In this document: positions 13,181 through 25,995 of the stretch, one piece after another
How the letters are laid out: the number at the start of each line of letters is the position of its first letter
Position numbering within the stretch: the stretch's first letter is position 1
From: Haberlea rhodopensis
Lineage: Eukaryota > Streptophyta > Magnoliopsida > Lamiales > Gesneriaceae
Length of the DNA: 64,000 nt
Direction: 5' to 3'
NCBI GenBank assembly: GCA_907163345.1
Contig: CAJQUN010000517.1
Location: 305,837 to 369,836 of the forward strand
Position numbers and translations under genes: made by a program
The notes under the pieces: model-generated
Told to the model about the DNA's origin: nothing
What the model saw: only the letters and a program-made list of their open reading frames with translations
Database searches by the model: none

Positions 13181-13339
13181 ATAAAATTATTGTATTAATT
13201 AAAAATTCATTTGACCTAGTTACATTGGTTCATTTTTTATTAATAAATTAATTAATTTTTAAAAAATATATGATTAAAAATTTATGTCTTACCATCCAAC
13301 CAGTTCCGTCGGCAAGACACTCTTTTTTCCTTGCTTTTA

Positions 13340-13940
13340 TGTTACTAGGTGAATTTAATTAATTTTAAAAGAAAAATTAAGCTACATAATGTTTCTATTT
13401 GTTTTGGGAAAAAAGATCGATGACTAATTGCTGATTTAGTGTCAACTTGTTCATCCAAGAATTGGAAGCTGGTGCAGTTAAGTTGGTTGAAATGAAGAGC
13501 TAAAATGGCGGTTGATAGCAGTTGAAGGTTACCTGCTATTGCTGGCTCAAATCCAAGAAAGTTACCTGCTGTATAGGTAACCAAATACTTCCAATATATA
13601 AGGCTGATGGCTCACTGCTTGAAGGCTTGAGGGGGTCATTTACATCAAGTGAAAGAGAGACGCGAGAGGGGAAATACAGAGAGGCAAAAGAATTGAAGCG
13701 TGTGAGTTTTTTGAGAAGTGATTATGAGTGAGTTCTAGGGAGATTCATTGGAATCCATAGGAGTGAATCTTGAGTGAACTCTGGTTGTAATTGCTTTGTA
13801 TCACTCGAAAGTGCTTCAATAAATGTCACCTCCCGTGGAGTAGGATATTCATATCCGAACCACGTAAATGTTCATTTGTTTTGAGGAAGAAACCATTTCA
13901 ACAAAATCTTGAAAGTCTTGATTGACTAATATTCCTAACA
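13340..13940 (+). mobile_element. Possible copia LTR remnant
   Basis: The 3' part (13780-13940) contains an AATAAA-like signal followed by CACCTCCCGTGGAGTAGG and ends CCTAACA, a layout typical of the R-U5 part of copia LTRs. A TGTTACTAGG near 13340 could be its start. No target duplication or primer-binding site was found, so the left limit is arbitrary. Confidence 0.35.
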
Positions 13941-14959
13941 CTAATATATATGTATAATGAGGAGTTTTTTTATAGTTTCAGTTAGGATTTTAATCAGAAT
14001 CGATAATAGTGTAATGGGTTTTCTTTCTTGTATAGAAGATGCTAAATAAACCCGGGTTAAACAAGAAAACAAGAAAGCTTTTTATAGACAGGATTTCTAT
14101 GTTACTTGAAAACTAGAAAACTTGATGATTATAAATAGAATGAAGTAGCCTATTTATGCTACTCATCCTATGAATGAATGGTTGAGATCAATCTAATCTT
14201 AAGGCCTATATGAAGTCTCCAGAATCATCTAGGGATTTCCTTGGATATGCTGAAAGATATTTAGAAATGAACATTCTAGAGATATATTAGTTCTAACTTA
14301 TAGAATGTTCTACAAAATAAAGGTTGCATGTGTGTTCTAAAGAATTCTACGAAGTTCAAGAGTAGAATTCTTCGGAACCTCTTGGTGTCAGCTATAGACT
14401 GTGATAAGAGACTATATTACTTAAAACTTTCTTGAAAGTAATTAATTTTGTACTAGTATGATCAATATTGAAAATTGAAAATAAAATTATTGTTATGTAT
14501 GTATTGAATACTATCATACTAGTTGCTATATTCATCGAGTAATATAATTAAACTTCATTTAATGTTGAGTACCCTCCATTTTATTATTGTTACATGAAGT
14601 GGAGTTTAATGTGTATGCAACAAAAGATAGATTGCAAACTATTGCGTCAGTTCGAAAATTTATCCAGTACGCATCCAAAGATTAGCGGCTACGTGTTGTC
14701 CCCTCATAAAAAAGATAAAGTAGAAATACTATTGGTCTATTTAATAAACTGAAATGACTATTTATATTTGCTTTAAAAAATTTATACTTCTCACGTTTTA
14801 TTTTTGGGTAGGATCTTTTACCTAAATTCCAGATCTTAATACATCAAATTCGAATAACTTCCGAACCTGAACTCGAATTAGATTGGATTGGAACCCAAAG
14901 TACCTGACAGACCCATCGTCTCTATCCCGTATGAACTACCATATGATACCCAAATCGGC
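13941..14959. other. Intergenic DNA, no feature recognised
   Basis: This is AT-rich sequence without coding frames above noise. Nothing was recognised before the subtilase relic. Confidence 0.5.
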
Positions 14960-15213
14960 GGATAGTGCAAGGTACCATGAAACATATTCATTTTTCTCTA
15001 AAATTCAATTAACCAAAATTGAGACTCACACATTTTAGTAATATGAATTCAGCTCATGTAACGAGGGTACACTTGATTGTAAAATTTTGATGTGTGCTAT
15101 GGATTAATGGAACGACAAGAAGTTATCGAAAGCCAATGCTGAGCACGAGAATGGAGAGTAGGAGTGGTAATCATCGATTGGTATAGAAACAATGATATAA
15201 GTTGGAGAAACTA
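14960..15213 (+). pseudogene. Subtilase relic (exon 8 end, intron 8, exon 9)
   Basis: The stretch repeats the exon 8 to exon 9 junction of the gene at 2288-10699. ATAGTGCAAG followed by GTACCATG matches the end of exon 8 and its donor. After an intron-like gap, AGGGTACACTTGAT, AAGTTATCGAAAGCCAA, GAGAATGGAG and AACAATGATATAAGTT follow in the same order as exon 9. The frame is destroyed by small deletions (for example GGAGAGTAGGAG against GGAGGCGTAGGAG) and a substituted start of exon 9. The rest of the gene is absent here. Because the intron is retained, this is a DNA-level duplication and not a retrocopy. Confidence 0.85.
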
Positions 15214-15559
15214 CAATTTTGGTCTTATAACTTGTTAATCAATATGTAATATGTAAACAAATTAAAAGTCCCATATAAAATTGAAGGCACGTAATGGATC
15301 AAACTGGTGGAAGTGGTTCCAAGTTATGGTTTGTAAAAGAGATTTTTTATGACTCAAACAAATAATAGTTGAAAAGGTTGATTCAATCTTTAAGTAATAA
15401 CCTCATAGCCACATCGATAGTTCAATGTGCTCATCGACGCCTAATCATGAGATGTGGATCATCCAAGGCACATTAGCAGGGCTTACTCCTCATGTTAGAA
15501 CAGTGATTTATAGCCAAACATCTCCTCTAAAAAGATTTTCGATTCAGAAGTCTTATATA

Positions 15560-16017
15560 TATAAGATTCTATATTGAAACTCCCCGACTTTGTCTGTGTC
15601 AATAAACAATTCGAAATCCCTCAAATTGAAGGCCAATATCTCTCCACAATCAATCAATATCTCCACAAAAATTTCCTATTTTTCAATAAAGCTTAGCTAT
15701 TCCCATATTTGTACTTTGGCTTTCCAGAGTTTTTGCATTTGCATTTCGGTTTTTAAGCTTTGTTTTAATATTTTTAGTTTGTAAAAATATCTAATTTTGT
15801 TCTTATTGGTATAATCGAGTATTCATGTCATGGGAAGAATTTCATTCCATTTCCAATTATTTCTTTGAAATAATTTCTTAGTTTTCGACGCTTAATCGAG
15901 GAGATCATAACCGATGATCAAAACGATGATTCACATCGCTTTGATCTAGAAATTAGATTTTCAGTATTTTGGTATGTTCGTACCTGGTACACCAGTAGTA
16001 ATAATCCAGGCCAAACA
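15560..16017 (+). repeat. Left LTR (partial) of the outermost gypsy element
   Basis: It aligns with 46660-47058 through shared words such as TTTGTTTTAATATTT, TCTAATTTTGTTCTTA, GGTATAATCGAGTA, TTTGAAATAATTTCTTA and GATCATAACCGATGA. Both end in a CCAAACA word. A TATATATATAAG box lies just upstream at about 15553. The start is uncertain. Confidence 0.65.
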
Positions 16018-16018
16018 A

Positions 16019-17568
16019 CTGACATGCCCGGGGTGGCCATGCCGCCAAAAACTTGAGGAAACACTGATAAGGAAGATGGAAAGAAATAAACGAAGAGTAA
16101 CCGCAACAACACGAGGATCAAGAGAATCTAGCGAAGGTTTAGTGAGCAAGATAGTGGGCCAAATGGAGAAAGAAATAAGCCAGGATGGGAATATACAAAT
16201 GCAAGATGAAGTGCCCAAAGGATCTACAACTTCCATATTGTCCGTAATAAATGAGAAACTGGATAAAATACTGGTAGCCATTGATGATTTGACTCAAGAA
16301 TTGTTAACTGATAAATCATTGATGTCAGCGCATGAAGAACGAAATAAAGGAGTAGGTCAATCATTGGGGATTTCCCAAGCAGACGAACATCGCCGCTTTG
16401 AATTATTTTCGAACAATCAGAATGTTTCAGAAGAAAAGTATGCTCCTCCACATCGAAGAGAGGAGGATTCATTGGTTAAGAGCCAGAATCACAACAATGG
16501 GAAGCAAATGTCTCATCGGGTATTTTCTGGAACTAATCCTAATGTGCAACCTGAGATTATGAAGATGCGGGAGCTCGAGGATGGGTAACTCGAGGACGAA
16601 TGCTCAGGGGGGACCATATCCTCCATATCCTTTTAGACAAGCCCCAGCCACGGACTTCGAAACGATTAGGGATGTGGTGCAAGAGTTGTATGGCCGGACT
16701 TAGGCCATTGGGTCATTCGAGTTTCAAAAGCCTTACCCCAAAATGTTAGATCATGACAACCCATATCCGATGGGGTCCCTGATCTCAACATGTTTTCAGG
16801 GGATGATGATCAATCTACACTTGAGCACATAGCCATGTTCACAATTCATTGTGGGGAGTTGTCAAATACAGATAATTTTGCTAGTTTGAAGCTAATGATG
16901 TTTTCTAAATTCACTCACTGGATCAGCATTTACTTGGTATGCATCACTTCCCCTAAATTCCAATTTTACATGGAAAGAGATGGAAAGACAATTCCATACT
17001 CAATTCTTTAGACAGAACATGAGGTGAGTATCGCGAAATTGTCACGAGTAAACCAAAAATCTGGGGAAAATGCAAGTTTGTTTATTTATAACTTCAAAAG
17101 AATGAGGAGTCATTGTAAAGTATTCCTTTGAGAGGTAGAATTCGTGAAATTTGCTCAACATGGTTTGGATTTTGAGTTGAAGCAAAAGTTTCAAAGCATG
17201 GAATTTAGGGATTTCTTGAATTAGCTGTCAAAGTGTCTGAATATGAAGAACTAAAAGAGGAATCGCCCAAAAGAAAAACCAAGGTTAGTTCTTATTATCA
17301 ACAAATCGGGGAAGTGCCACTAGCTGAGGTGCCAAACACGAGATCGTCTGCATGCCCATTGTTGAAAAGAAAGATCGAAGAATCATGGAATAAGAACGCA
17401 CCACCACACATGCTCAATACCTTTGATGTATCCAAGACCGAGGAGATTTTTGACTTCTTGATGAAGGAGCAGTTCATCACATTTCCTCCGAACCATAAGT
17501 TGTCAAGAAAGGAAGAGTTCGAGGAAAGGATTATTGCAAGTATCATAATTCTTTCATCATTCCACTAA
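16019..17568 (+). pseudogene. Gypsy gag, heavily broken
   Basis: The frame at 15974-16588 encodes a hydrophilic N-terminal gag region (MERNKRRVTATTRGSRES start at about 16078). A stop and frameshift follow. The stretch at 16620-17230 keeps the order of motifs of plant gypsy gag: a Pro/Tyr-rich start, NMFSGDDDQSTLEHIAMF, then LTGS/ASLPPN/TW-like and FFRTE-like pieces in alternating frames. The last piece (17233-17568) begins VSEYEELKEES and ends with a basic and acidic tail. At least four frame breaks are needed to read across it. Protease and later domains are not recognisable before the next inserted element. Confidence 0.6.
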
Positions 17569-18041
17569 CTTTTGTTGGGCTTTTAAAAATGTAATACATG
17601 AGAGAATAAATAAGGGAATCCTCAAGGTCCCCGAAAATAAAAAATGTATGGTTGTTGATGAAGATCATTTTCCATTTGTGACCTCAATTAATGTTAATGT
17701 TACAGATTTGCGAGATTCACTGGATGAGAAGTTGATAGGAAGATGGAATATGTGCATTTGGAATCAAAGCAAGTGATAAAAGAAGTGTTGGGTGCCTAAG
17801 GATCATATTTTGGTGGTTAGAGATGAGGGATCTAGACATTGGAACAAGGAAGATTAGAGGAAAAATGAGAAAAACACTTGAAACGAAGGTGAGAATCCAA
17901 TAAACATTGTAGGATTAATGGCCACCAGGCCAAGGAACCAATATTTCAATGGAGGATTATCAACATCCAAGTAGAGGATCTCTGATTTCAGTGGAGGATC
18001 ATCAACCTCTAGGTCGAGGATCAATAAGTCTAGTGGAGGAT

Positions 18042-18893
18042 TGTCAAGCCCCGAGAACGGGATCGATAACACCGGCGTTGATCTCAAATAACAATTAAAA
18101 TCAACAAGCCTCGTAATACGGAATTCAACTAAAATCAGTCTATTTATTCCATAAATTATATATTCTTACAAATTGGAATATGAAACTTAGAAAGTTGGTC
18201 TCCACTATAAATACGTCAGTGGAAGCTTAATTAAACCAAAGGCAGCAGAATCTTTAATAATAGGGTCTCTAGGAATCACTATCCCCACAACGGTATTGTT
18301 CTTTGTCTTCGACATCTATTTCACTTTTATCTGGGATGGAGAGTAAGAGGGGTGAGTGTTTAGGAAAATACTCAGCAAGCAGGAGCCAATTGAACGTGAT
18401 AAAAATATGTACATATACGTGTGTATAAATCTTTCAAATAACCCTTACCAAAACACATAACACATACATTCATAGTTGCACACCTAGAGCCTTATCACAT
18501 CTTTACTAAACACATAACCATATACTCATAATCACATACACATAGACACATATTAGCTAGGTTGAAGATATGGCTCTGGCATGCACAACACTTTGCTCTT
18601 AGGGTTCAAACTTTGCCCCGCCGATTCAAGTGATGACTTTTACACACGTAGCACTACGCCCTGTATAGTCTTTCGCTTACTATCACCTATCACATAAATT
18701 GTAGGATTTAATCTTGAAAATATTTGCATGTTCAATTGAGAATTTTTAACACATATTTACTTTTGAAAACAAAAGAATACTTTGTATAGCAAAAACCCAC
18801 TTACCGTTATTAATTCGAATCCTGAACGGACTCCGGGTTGTGAACTTCCTCCTCTCTTCCTTGAGATTTTTTCGAAAATTTAGTATTTGTAAG
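18042..18893 (-). repeat. 3' LTR (left) of the Tekay/Del-like remnant
   Basis: It matches 21950-22815 and 45201-45225 closely, including GATAACACCGGC, TATCCCCACAAC and TTTCGCTTACTATCACC. Similarity stops at GTAAGTGTG near 18893. The right LTR carries roughly 270 bp more (45230-45498), so the left copy lacks its U3 start, probably by deletion. Confidence 0.75.
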
Positions 18894-21800
18894 TGTGTTA
18901 AAAAATTTAGTCGGTTTTAGAAAAATAGATTCTCAAAAAATTTGAGTCCTAGTAGTTAAACAATACATCGGCTAAGTCAAATGGTTCACTCAATCAACTA
19001 GTATAAGATACAGATAACTACTAGTCAGTGTAAATAACACCAACTACTAGTCTGACGAAACTGATAAAGTCAAGCCGATGACAAGAACTAACAAAATAAA
19101 TAATGGGATTTTGAATTAGGATGAACAAAAGTTCTAGCGAGGAGCATTGGATTATCAAGACAAAACAAGTGATAAAAATGTATTGGCAAATGAGTGAGAC
19201 TGAGAATCAAGTAAAGTTTACCATATGATTGAATTAACATTACTTAGAAAATTAATCAAAATTGTTCGAATAAACATCCTCAACGAAATGTCTGAGACAA
19301 TATAGTTGAAATAAAATATCGAAATATTACTGCACAACCGAGTTGTACTTGGATTAGATGATTTTGATAGTGGCATACTATCTAATAAAATCATAAAAAG
19401 GGAACTATGTAGAATGATAAAATAAACTATCGGATCGACATGGATAATTGACTTGACGAAACAAATGTTTGGTCCAAAAAAATATAATAGGTTAGAACAA
19501 ATGATTTAAACAAAAAGGTGGTGTAGGCAAATTAGTCATCGAGAGAAACGAGAAAACTTATATCAAAATTTGGGCATATTTTCAATTAATTTAATTTCAG
19601 GGTTTTTAATTCTACTGATATTGTTGTAGTCTCTTATATCTAAGCTTAACCATTTTCATGGCTTTCCAAGTTTGTGCCGCAGACAATATAAATTTTGTTC
19701 ATTAGACTTGCCATGGTATACGACTTCTTCATTTGGAGATTCAATCTGAAACTTCCTGTTGCGACAGTCAACTAAGATGTGATATTTTGCTAACTAGTCC
19801 ATTCTCAAAGTAGTGTCGAACTCCATCGTGTTCAGCTGATTAGATTAAGGTTGAAAATTCTTTCACTTATAAGCACATTGCAGCTTCGATGTAAGTTACG
19901 CATTTCTAAAGCTTCATTGACAGGCGATGTCACTCTTTAATGTTTACTAAGCATATATAGTTTATGAATATCGGAGTCAAAATTTGAATAGATCCGAGGT
20001 CGATCTTACAAGTTCGCAAAGTTTTAAGGTCGTCAAATAGGTTCGTCGATGAAATGAGTTCACAAGAATATATGAAACAAATCTGAAAAAAGACAAGTGT
20101 TTTCATTGATCGAAATAAAATTTATCGGATTTCAAGAATTATTGAAATGCTGAAAGGATTTCTAAATTCTCGTTCGAACCAAAAATATTATAAGCTTGGG
20201 CACGATTTGCCACAATCTATATCCAAAGATACATCTTTTCTTATGTGTCCCAATAAAAGAACATACTAAATGACATTTACTTAAGTTTTAAAGATCGTTA
20301 TATGATGAAAATCAGAATAAAGAAGACATGTTCATGACTATTCGAGTTAGTCTAAGATTTCACTCGAAATGAAATTTCTCAGAATTGGAATTTTTCTTTT
20401 TTCGAAATAGATTCTTAATCAAAACATGAAGCCAATAAAATATGAATTCAAATTATTGAGTGGTTTGGAAATAAAAAATATCTCAAAATAGTCCGAAAAC
20501 AGAAATTCAAAGAATTAGGGGGATCTCATCGAAAGCAAGGAATTTGAATTCATAATAATCTACACTATAAGGAGAGATGTAACTTAACTTATTTGTGTCA
20601 ATGAAATATGGAATATCATCTACTTAAGCGGTAATATTTTAAGGAAAATATAGGAAAAATACAACGAGTGTATTTTCAGGAATTTGGTCCATTTGGGACG
20701 GTGTGCAGTCATGACTCCGGAGACCATTTTTCGCAATTGAAGATGAAATTGAGTTGCCCGTGGGACGTAATACTTGGGGGCGAAAGGACTTTAAATTCGG
20801 TGAACCTGTTGCATAGAAATTGGCCGATTAGATTTCGTGAGTTAAGGTTCTTTGAGTGCAGCTTTTAATCTGAAATTTGTTGTACATTGACTGAAACTTC
20901 AAATTGATCGAGGGGTTTTTGTTTATACTTGATTGCAAAAAAAACCCATGGTCAAATTGAAGAATCGATCACGGAAATAGATGGAATCTGGCATGGGATT
21001 TTCGGGTCTAGGAAATGCACAAGTGGCGAGAATCCAATTGAGGAGTTCGTGGTCGTCCGGTAACTAGAATTCCAAAATTGATAAGGGGTTATTTTCAATC
21101 ATATCATGAGGATTATAAGCTCAAGTTTGATAAAAAAAATGTTTACAGTTATAGATAAATCGACGTTGAGCAATTTAGGGTTCATGAATGCATGGCTTCG
21201 ATCCAGTATTTCATCGTCGTCGGCTGACTGTGAGTGGAAAAATTCATAGGGCTTTTGATCGCCTCAATACAAGGATCAATATCCCAACTTTGATTGAAAA
21301 AGATTGTTTTGGAAGCTGGGTAATCGGAGTTGGGACTTTCGGTGTTTTAGGGTTCATATGAGGCGTCGGATTCAATCACTAATTGGCCATCCTCCAGTGC
21401 ATTGATGTCACAATTAAATGAGGGCTTTTGGTGCACTCTTCATGGACGCCACGGTTCTTGGCTTATCTGGCCGATAAATCGGGGAATCGGCGCGTGAAAG
21501 GTTGAGGGTCTTTGAAGGGGAAATCGATTGTTCAAACGAATTAGGTTCGACCTAAAATTTGGGCAGTAGCTTCGTAGTCGGAGGCGGTCCGGGATGGCTG
21601 GTCGTCCGGCGGCAGCGAGGCTGGCAACGAGCGACGGGTTTTTAAGCTACGATTTTTCAAAATTCATGCCATTTTTCTTTCTGTATTTTTGTATTTTTAA
21701 TTTTTTAAAATAAATATTTATTTATCCGATTTTGATTTTAACAAAATTTAAGATTTTTCAGAACCGTGACAAAATCATTTTAGTCTAACTGATTTCCTTC

Positions 21801-21916
21801 TCAGTTGGTCTGTTTTGACTAGGCTTTCATACCAATGGTATTTCCGTATCAACTAGAGTTCTTTTCCCAACAGAACTGTAGTAGTCTTTTCACATCGGGA
21901 TTATGGAACCTGATTC
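18894..21916 (-). other. Interior of the Tekay/Del-like remnant, mostly non-coding
   Basis: Apart from the protease-like piece near 19700-19840, neither strand shows a domain that I recognise. The region has many stops in all frames, consistent with an old or non-autonomous element. Confidence 0.5.
19700..19840 (-). pseudogene. Gypsy retropepsin remnant
   Basis: Read on the minus strand from about 19835, the frame gives MEFDTTLRMD, a stop, then LAKYHILVDCRNRKFQIE and PNEEVVYHG. This is the pattern of the region after the retropepsin active site in Tekay/Del elements (GMDWLxxYH, then DCRxxxVxF and P..EVV..G). A stop codon sits where the family has Trp. No reverse transcriptase follows. The assignment rests on motif order only. 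Confidence 0.5.
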
Positions 21917-21928
21917 GCTCTTATACCA
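21917..21928 (-). other. Primer-binding site, tRNA-Met type (minus strand)
   Basis: The minus strand reads TGGTATAAGAGC just after the end of the right LTR. It differs by one base from the TGGTATCAGAGC complement of initiator tRNA-Met used by many plant LTR elements. It fixes the orientation of this element. Confidence 0.6.
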
Positions 21929-21929
21929 C

Positions 21930-22815
21930 TTAAACGCCACGCCACCGGGGTCGATAACACCGGCTTTGATCTCAAATAACAATTCAAAATCAACAAGTCT
22001 CGTAATACAGAATTCAACTAAAACCAATCTATTTATTTCATAAACTAAATATTCTTACAAATTGGAATATGAAAATTACAAAGCTAGTCTCCACCATAAA
22101 TACATCAATGGGAGCTTAATTGAACCAAAGACAGCCGAATCTTGAATAACATCGTCTATAGGAAACACTATCCCCACAACTGGTAATGTTCTTTGTCTTC
22201 GACATCTATTTCACTTTTATCTGGGAGGGTGAGTAAGGGGTGAGTGTTTGGGAAAACACTCAGTAAGCAGGGTCAATTGAACATGATAAAAATATGTACA
22301 TATGCATGTGTATAAATCTTTCAAATAATTCTTATCAAAACACATAACACATATATTCACAGTTGCGCACTTAGAGCCTTATCACATCTTTACTAAACAC
22401 ATAACCATATACTCATAATCACATACACATAGACACATATTGACTATCACTGATTCAAGATGTGGCTCTCGTATGCATAACACTTCGCTCTTTGGGTTCA
22501 AGAGGTGACTCTCGTACATGTAGCGCTTTGCCCGAAGGTTCGAGAGATGGCTCACATCGTACTTAGTACTTTGCCCCGCCGATTCAAGTTGTGACTCCTA
22601 CACACGTAGCACTATGCCCATATAGTCTTTCGCTTACTATCACCTATCACATAAATTGTAGGATTTAATCTTGAAATATTTGCATGTTCATTTGAGAATT
22701 TTTAACACATATTTACTTTTGAAAACAAAAGAATACTTTGTATAGTAAAAACCCACTTACTGTTATTAATTTGAAACTTGAACGGATTCCGGGTTGCGAA
22801 CTTCCTCCTCTCTTC
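21930..22815 (-). repeat. 5' LTR (right) of the Tekay/Del-like remnant, first part
   Basis: This is the homologue of 18042-18850. It stops at 22815 in the middle of CTCTCTTC because the Athila element is inserted there; the LTR resumes at 45201. Confidence 0.75.
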
Positions 22816-24236
22816 TGATAAGAGTGAATTTTACGCTTATTTTGCAATGATATTTATTGATTTTCGTGTTGATTCCTGAATGATGTTACTCTTTGGTATT
22901 TATTTGTTTAGTTTCAGGAATCTAGGTCGGAAGTGGAAGAAGTAAGCTAGAATGACGAAAACGGACCAAATCGAGGCCAAAATTGAAGATTTTAGACATT
23001 CACCTGCTCAATCGATCGGCAGAAATGCTCGATCGATCGAGCGAGGCAGACAATTTTATAAGCGAGAAGAAGTGATGCTCGATCGATCGGCAGTTGATCT
23101 CGATCGATCGAGCGTGGCAGAGAAATTCATGGACGAGAATGTAGAGTGCTCGATCGATCAAGAGATTTTCTCGATCGATCGAGCGACAGAATTTTCTGGA
23201 AAAAAAATACCATATTGAGTTTGGTAAATTGGGAACACTTACATTCACCTCCTCTCCTATATATATCAGACCTAGGGCACAAATTTGAGGAGTTCAACAT
23301 CATATCATACACTACATAGCAGCCTCTTATCATCCTCCAACATCCACGAAGTTTAAGAGAAAAATCCTTTGAAGTGCAAGGAAGGAAGCAAGAGAAGAAG
23401 CTACGTTGCAACGCACGGAATCGACTCCTTCATTTATCATACTTCTAAACTTTTATTTGTTTTTTATTTGGTTGAGAAATACTTATTCATCTTGTTATTT
23501 TGATTTGAATATGAACAAGTTTAGTTTATCAAGATTAGGGAAGTTTGTGTTTGAGTTGATGATTTGAATGTTTCTTGAGTGGATTGCTTCTTTTGTGCAT
23601 GATTTATAATTTTAATACTATCAAAGCCTTGCTAACTTTGATTAAATTGTGATAATTATAATTTAGATTGAGAGATTGAATTATAATACGCTTGAGTAAA
23701 TCATGTTGTATGTTCACGATTTAGATCGATAGATTAAATCATATATGTGATAACTTTGGAAATAAAGATTTAAAGTTAGAGGTTTTCATAGAGATTTATG
23801 CTATTAAATTGGTGATTAAGTGAACGAAAGTTACTTGTTTCAATTTAATATTAGTTTCAATATAGCTTGAGAAAGTGTATTAAATATTTTAAGGGGACCC
23901 GCCACCTTAAGAATTAATTGGATAGTAATTATTTTTACAAACGAATCATTGATGATAACACAAGTGAACCGACATCTTGATAAATTTCTCGAGTGGATTT
24001 CCTTCGCATCTTCAACGGAGTTGATTTAATTTTCAGTTTAGTATTTATTTTGATTAGTTAATTATTCATCTATTTCGTAAGCTAAATATAATTTTTCTAA
24101 TTTTATTTGGTACGTATACGTTAGTCCATGTGGATATGACATCCCTACTTTTAAATCATTATACTAAAACTCGACACAGTGCACTTGCGGTATAAATCGC
24201 TACACTGGAATTAATTGTTTAAAATAAAAGCGATCA
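22816..24236 (+). repeat. 5' LTR of the Athila-like element
   Basis: It begins TGATAAGAGTGAATTTTACG and ends AAAGCGATCA, 1421 bp. It contains three pairs of CGATCGATCG palindromes (23008-23184) and a TATATATAT box at about 23258. The 3' LTR matches throughout but lacks about 75 bp near 23455-23545, where it has a poly-T run instead. Confidence 0.9.
23008..23184 (+). promoter_or_regulatory. Three paired GCTCGATCGATCGAGC palindromes in the Athila LTR
   Basis: Six copies of a palindrome (best form GCTCGATCGATCGAGC, 16 bp) are arranged as three pairs at 23008-23042, 23077-23113 and 23148-23184. Sites within a pair are 6-9 bp apart and pairs are about 70 bp apart. They end about 75 bp upstream of the TATA box, in U3. 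The 3' LTR (about 44044-44218) has the same layout with a few substitutions. A role in promoter control or in forming hairpins is inference. Confidence 0.7.
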
Positions 24237-24242
24237 AGTTTT

Positions 24243-24260
24243 TGGCGCCGTTGCTGGGGA
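24243..24260 (+). other. Primer-binding site, tRNA-Asp type
   Basis: TGGCGCCGTTGCTGGGGA starts 7 nt after the 5' LTR. It differs at one position from the complement of the 3' end of plant tRNA-Asp, the usual primer of Athila elements. Confidence 0.8.
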
Positions 24261-24497
24261 CTAAGTTGTATAATATCATACGAGATTAGTTAATTGTAAT
24301 TTAGCTAATCTTTTTAGGTTTTGTTCGTTTGACGATTTTGTTTATTTGGTGTACTACATTTGTTTTTCTCCTTTTGGGTTGATTTGTACAGGTAGTCATC
24401 TTCTTGGTGCATACTAAGGAGTAGCCATCCCAAACTCGAGCCTTTTGACCCAGAAATTGAGCGAACTTTTCTTAGGAGAATACGGGAAGCTCGAACA

Positions 24498-25992
24498 ATG
24501 GCGGATAACAATCAAGTAGGGGGCGCGAATAATGAAGCACCGAATCCAAGATCTATGATGGACTTTGCACAACCAGCTTTCCATGGATCACTGTCAAGCA
24601 TAACGAGGCCAAGTATTCAAGCTAACAATTTTGAGATAAAGCTTACAATAATTCAGATGATCCAGCATTCAGTAATGTTTGGGGGAGCAGCCACTGATGA
24701 CCCAAATGCTCACATCTCCAACTTCTTGGAGATTTGTGACACATTTAAACACAATGGCGTTTCTGACGACGCCATCAGGTTATGTTTATTCCCCTTTTCA
24801 TTGAAAGATAAAGCTAAAGCTTGGTTAAATTCTTTACCTGCAGGATCCATTACCACTTGGGAGGGGATGACTCAAGCTTTCTTGTCTACATATTTTCCCC
24901 CTTCCAAAACTGCGAAGATGTGAAACGATATCACCATGTTTGGGCAATATGATCTTGAAACTTTATATGAGGCATGGGAACGTTTCAAAGACTTGCTTAG
25001 GAGATGCCCACAACATGGTCTTCCTGTTTGGCTCCAGGTACAAACATTTTATAACGGTTTATTTTCAGCTAACCGTTCTATGATTGATGCAGCCTCAGGG
25101 GGATCCATCATGCGAAAAACACCGGAAGCAGCTTATGAACTCTTGGAAGAAATGGCTTCTAATAGCTATCAATGGAAATCAGAGAGGAATGCCCCAAAGA
25201 AACCAAGTGGAGTTCATCGAATTGACGACATCACTGCTATTTCGGCATGTTTAGAAGCATTGAATAAAAAGATTGATAGCATGAGCGTGACAGCGATGCA
25301 AGCTCAAGTTATCATTTGTGACTTATGTGGAAGCAATCATCCAAGCATCGAATGCCAGGCATCCATTTACTCAGTCTAATGAGTCTGCTAATTATGTAGG
25401 AAACAGGCAGAATCATCCAAATTTGCAATGGTCCAACCAAAACAACGTGTTGAACCCACAACCACCATTGGGATATGTACCTAAGATGAGTATGGAGGAG
25501 CTCATGACCAAGTTCATATAATCAACTGAAATTAGGATGCAAAATCAGGATGCATCTATAAATAACTTGGAAGTACAAGTAGGGCAACTTGCAACATTGA
25601 TTTCCGGACGAACTCAAGGTACACTACCAAGTGATACAGTGAAGAATACAAACGAGCAAGCAAATGCCATAGCACTAAGGAATGGAAAAGAGCTAAGGAC
25701 GCAGACTGAAGCAAAAGAAAGCCGTGGAACCACCACTGAAGACAAGGGTAAGACCGAGGAAAAGGTAATTGACAAAGGTAAGAATTCTAACACCACACCG
25801 ATCACACACACTGATAAGGTAGTAATTCCTCCCCCATTTCCCACTGCATTAAAAAGAGCTAAAATGGACGCTGAATTTGGTAAGTTTCTTGAGGTATTTA
25901 AGAAATTGCATATTAATATACCATTCGTTGATGCTCTACTTCAAATGCCTAGTTATGCTAAATTTTTGAAGGAAATTCTCTCTAACAAGTGA
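24498..25992 (+). pseudogene. Athila-like gag, broken
   Basis: The frame from ATG 24498 (it is also open upstream) holds the retrotransposon gag domain. Recognisable stretches are DDPNAHISNFLEICDTFK and FPFSLKDKAKAWLNSLP. An in-frame TGA at 24921-24923 is followed directly by more gag in the same frame (ETLYEAWERFKDLLRRCPQ). A frameshift near 25330-25379, before a Cys-rich patch, moves the reading to another frame. A TAA at 25519-25521 and a TGA at 25990-25992 interrupt again. The C-terminal part (25537-25989) is hydrophilic, and its last 40 residues (KLHINIPFVDALLQMPSYAK) are a recognisable Athila signature upstream of the protease. Gag would form the virus-like particle; this copy cannot. 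Confidence 0.85.
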
Positions 25993-25995
25993 AAG

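Noticed and set aside
20668..20868. 66-codon ORF in the Tekay/Del-like interior
   Set aside because: No domain, no conserved context and surrounding stops. It is consistent with chance.
22952..23218. Conserved ORF seen in both LTRs (also at 43985) as a protein
   Set aside because: It is duplicated only because both LTRs are copies. The reading is dominated by the CGATCGATCG palindromes (RSI/DRS peptides) and has no domain.
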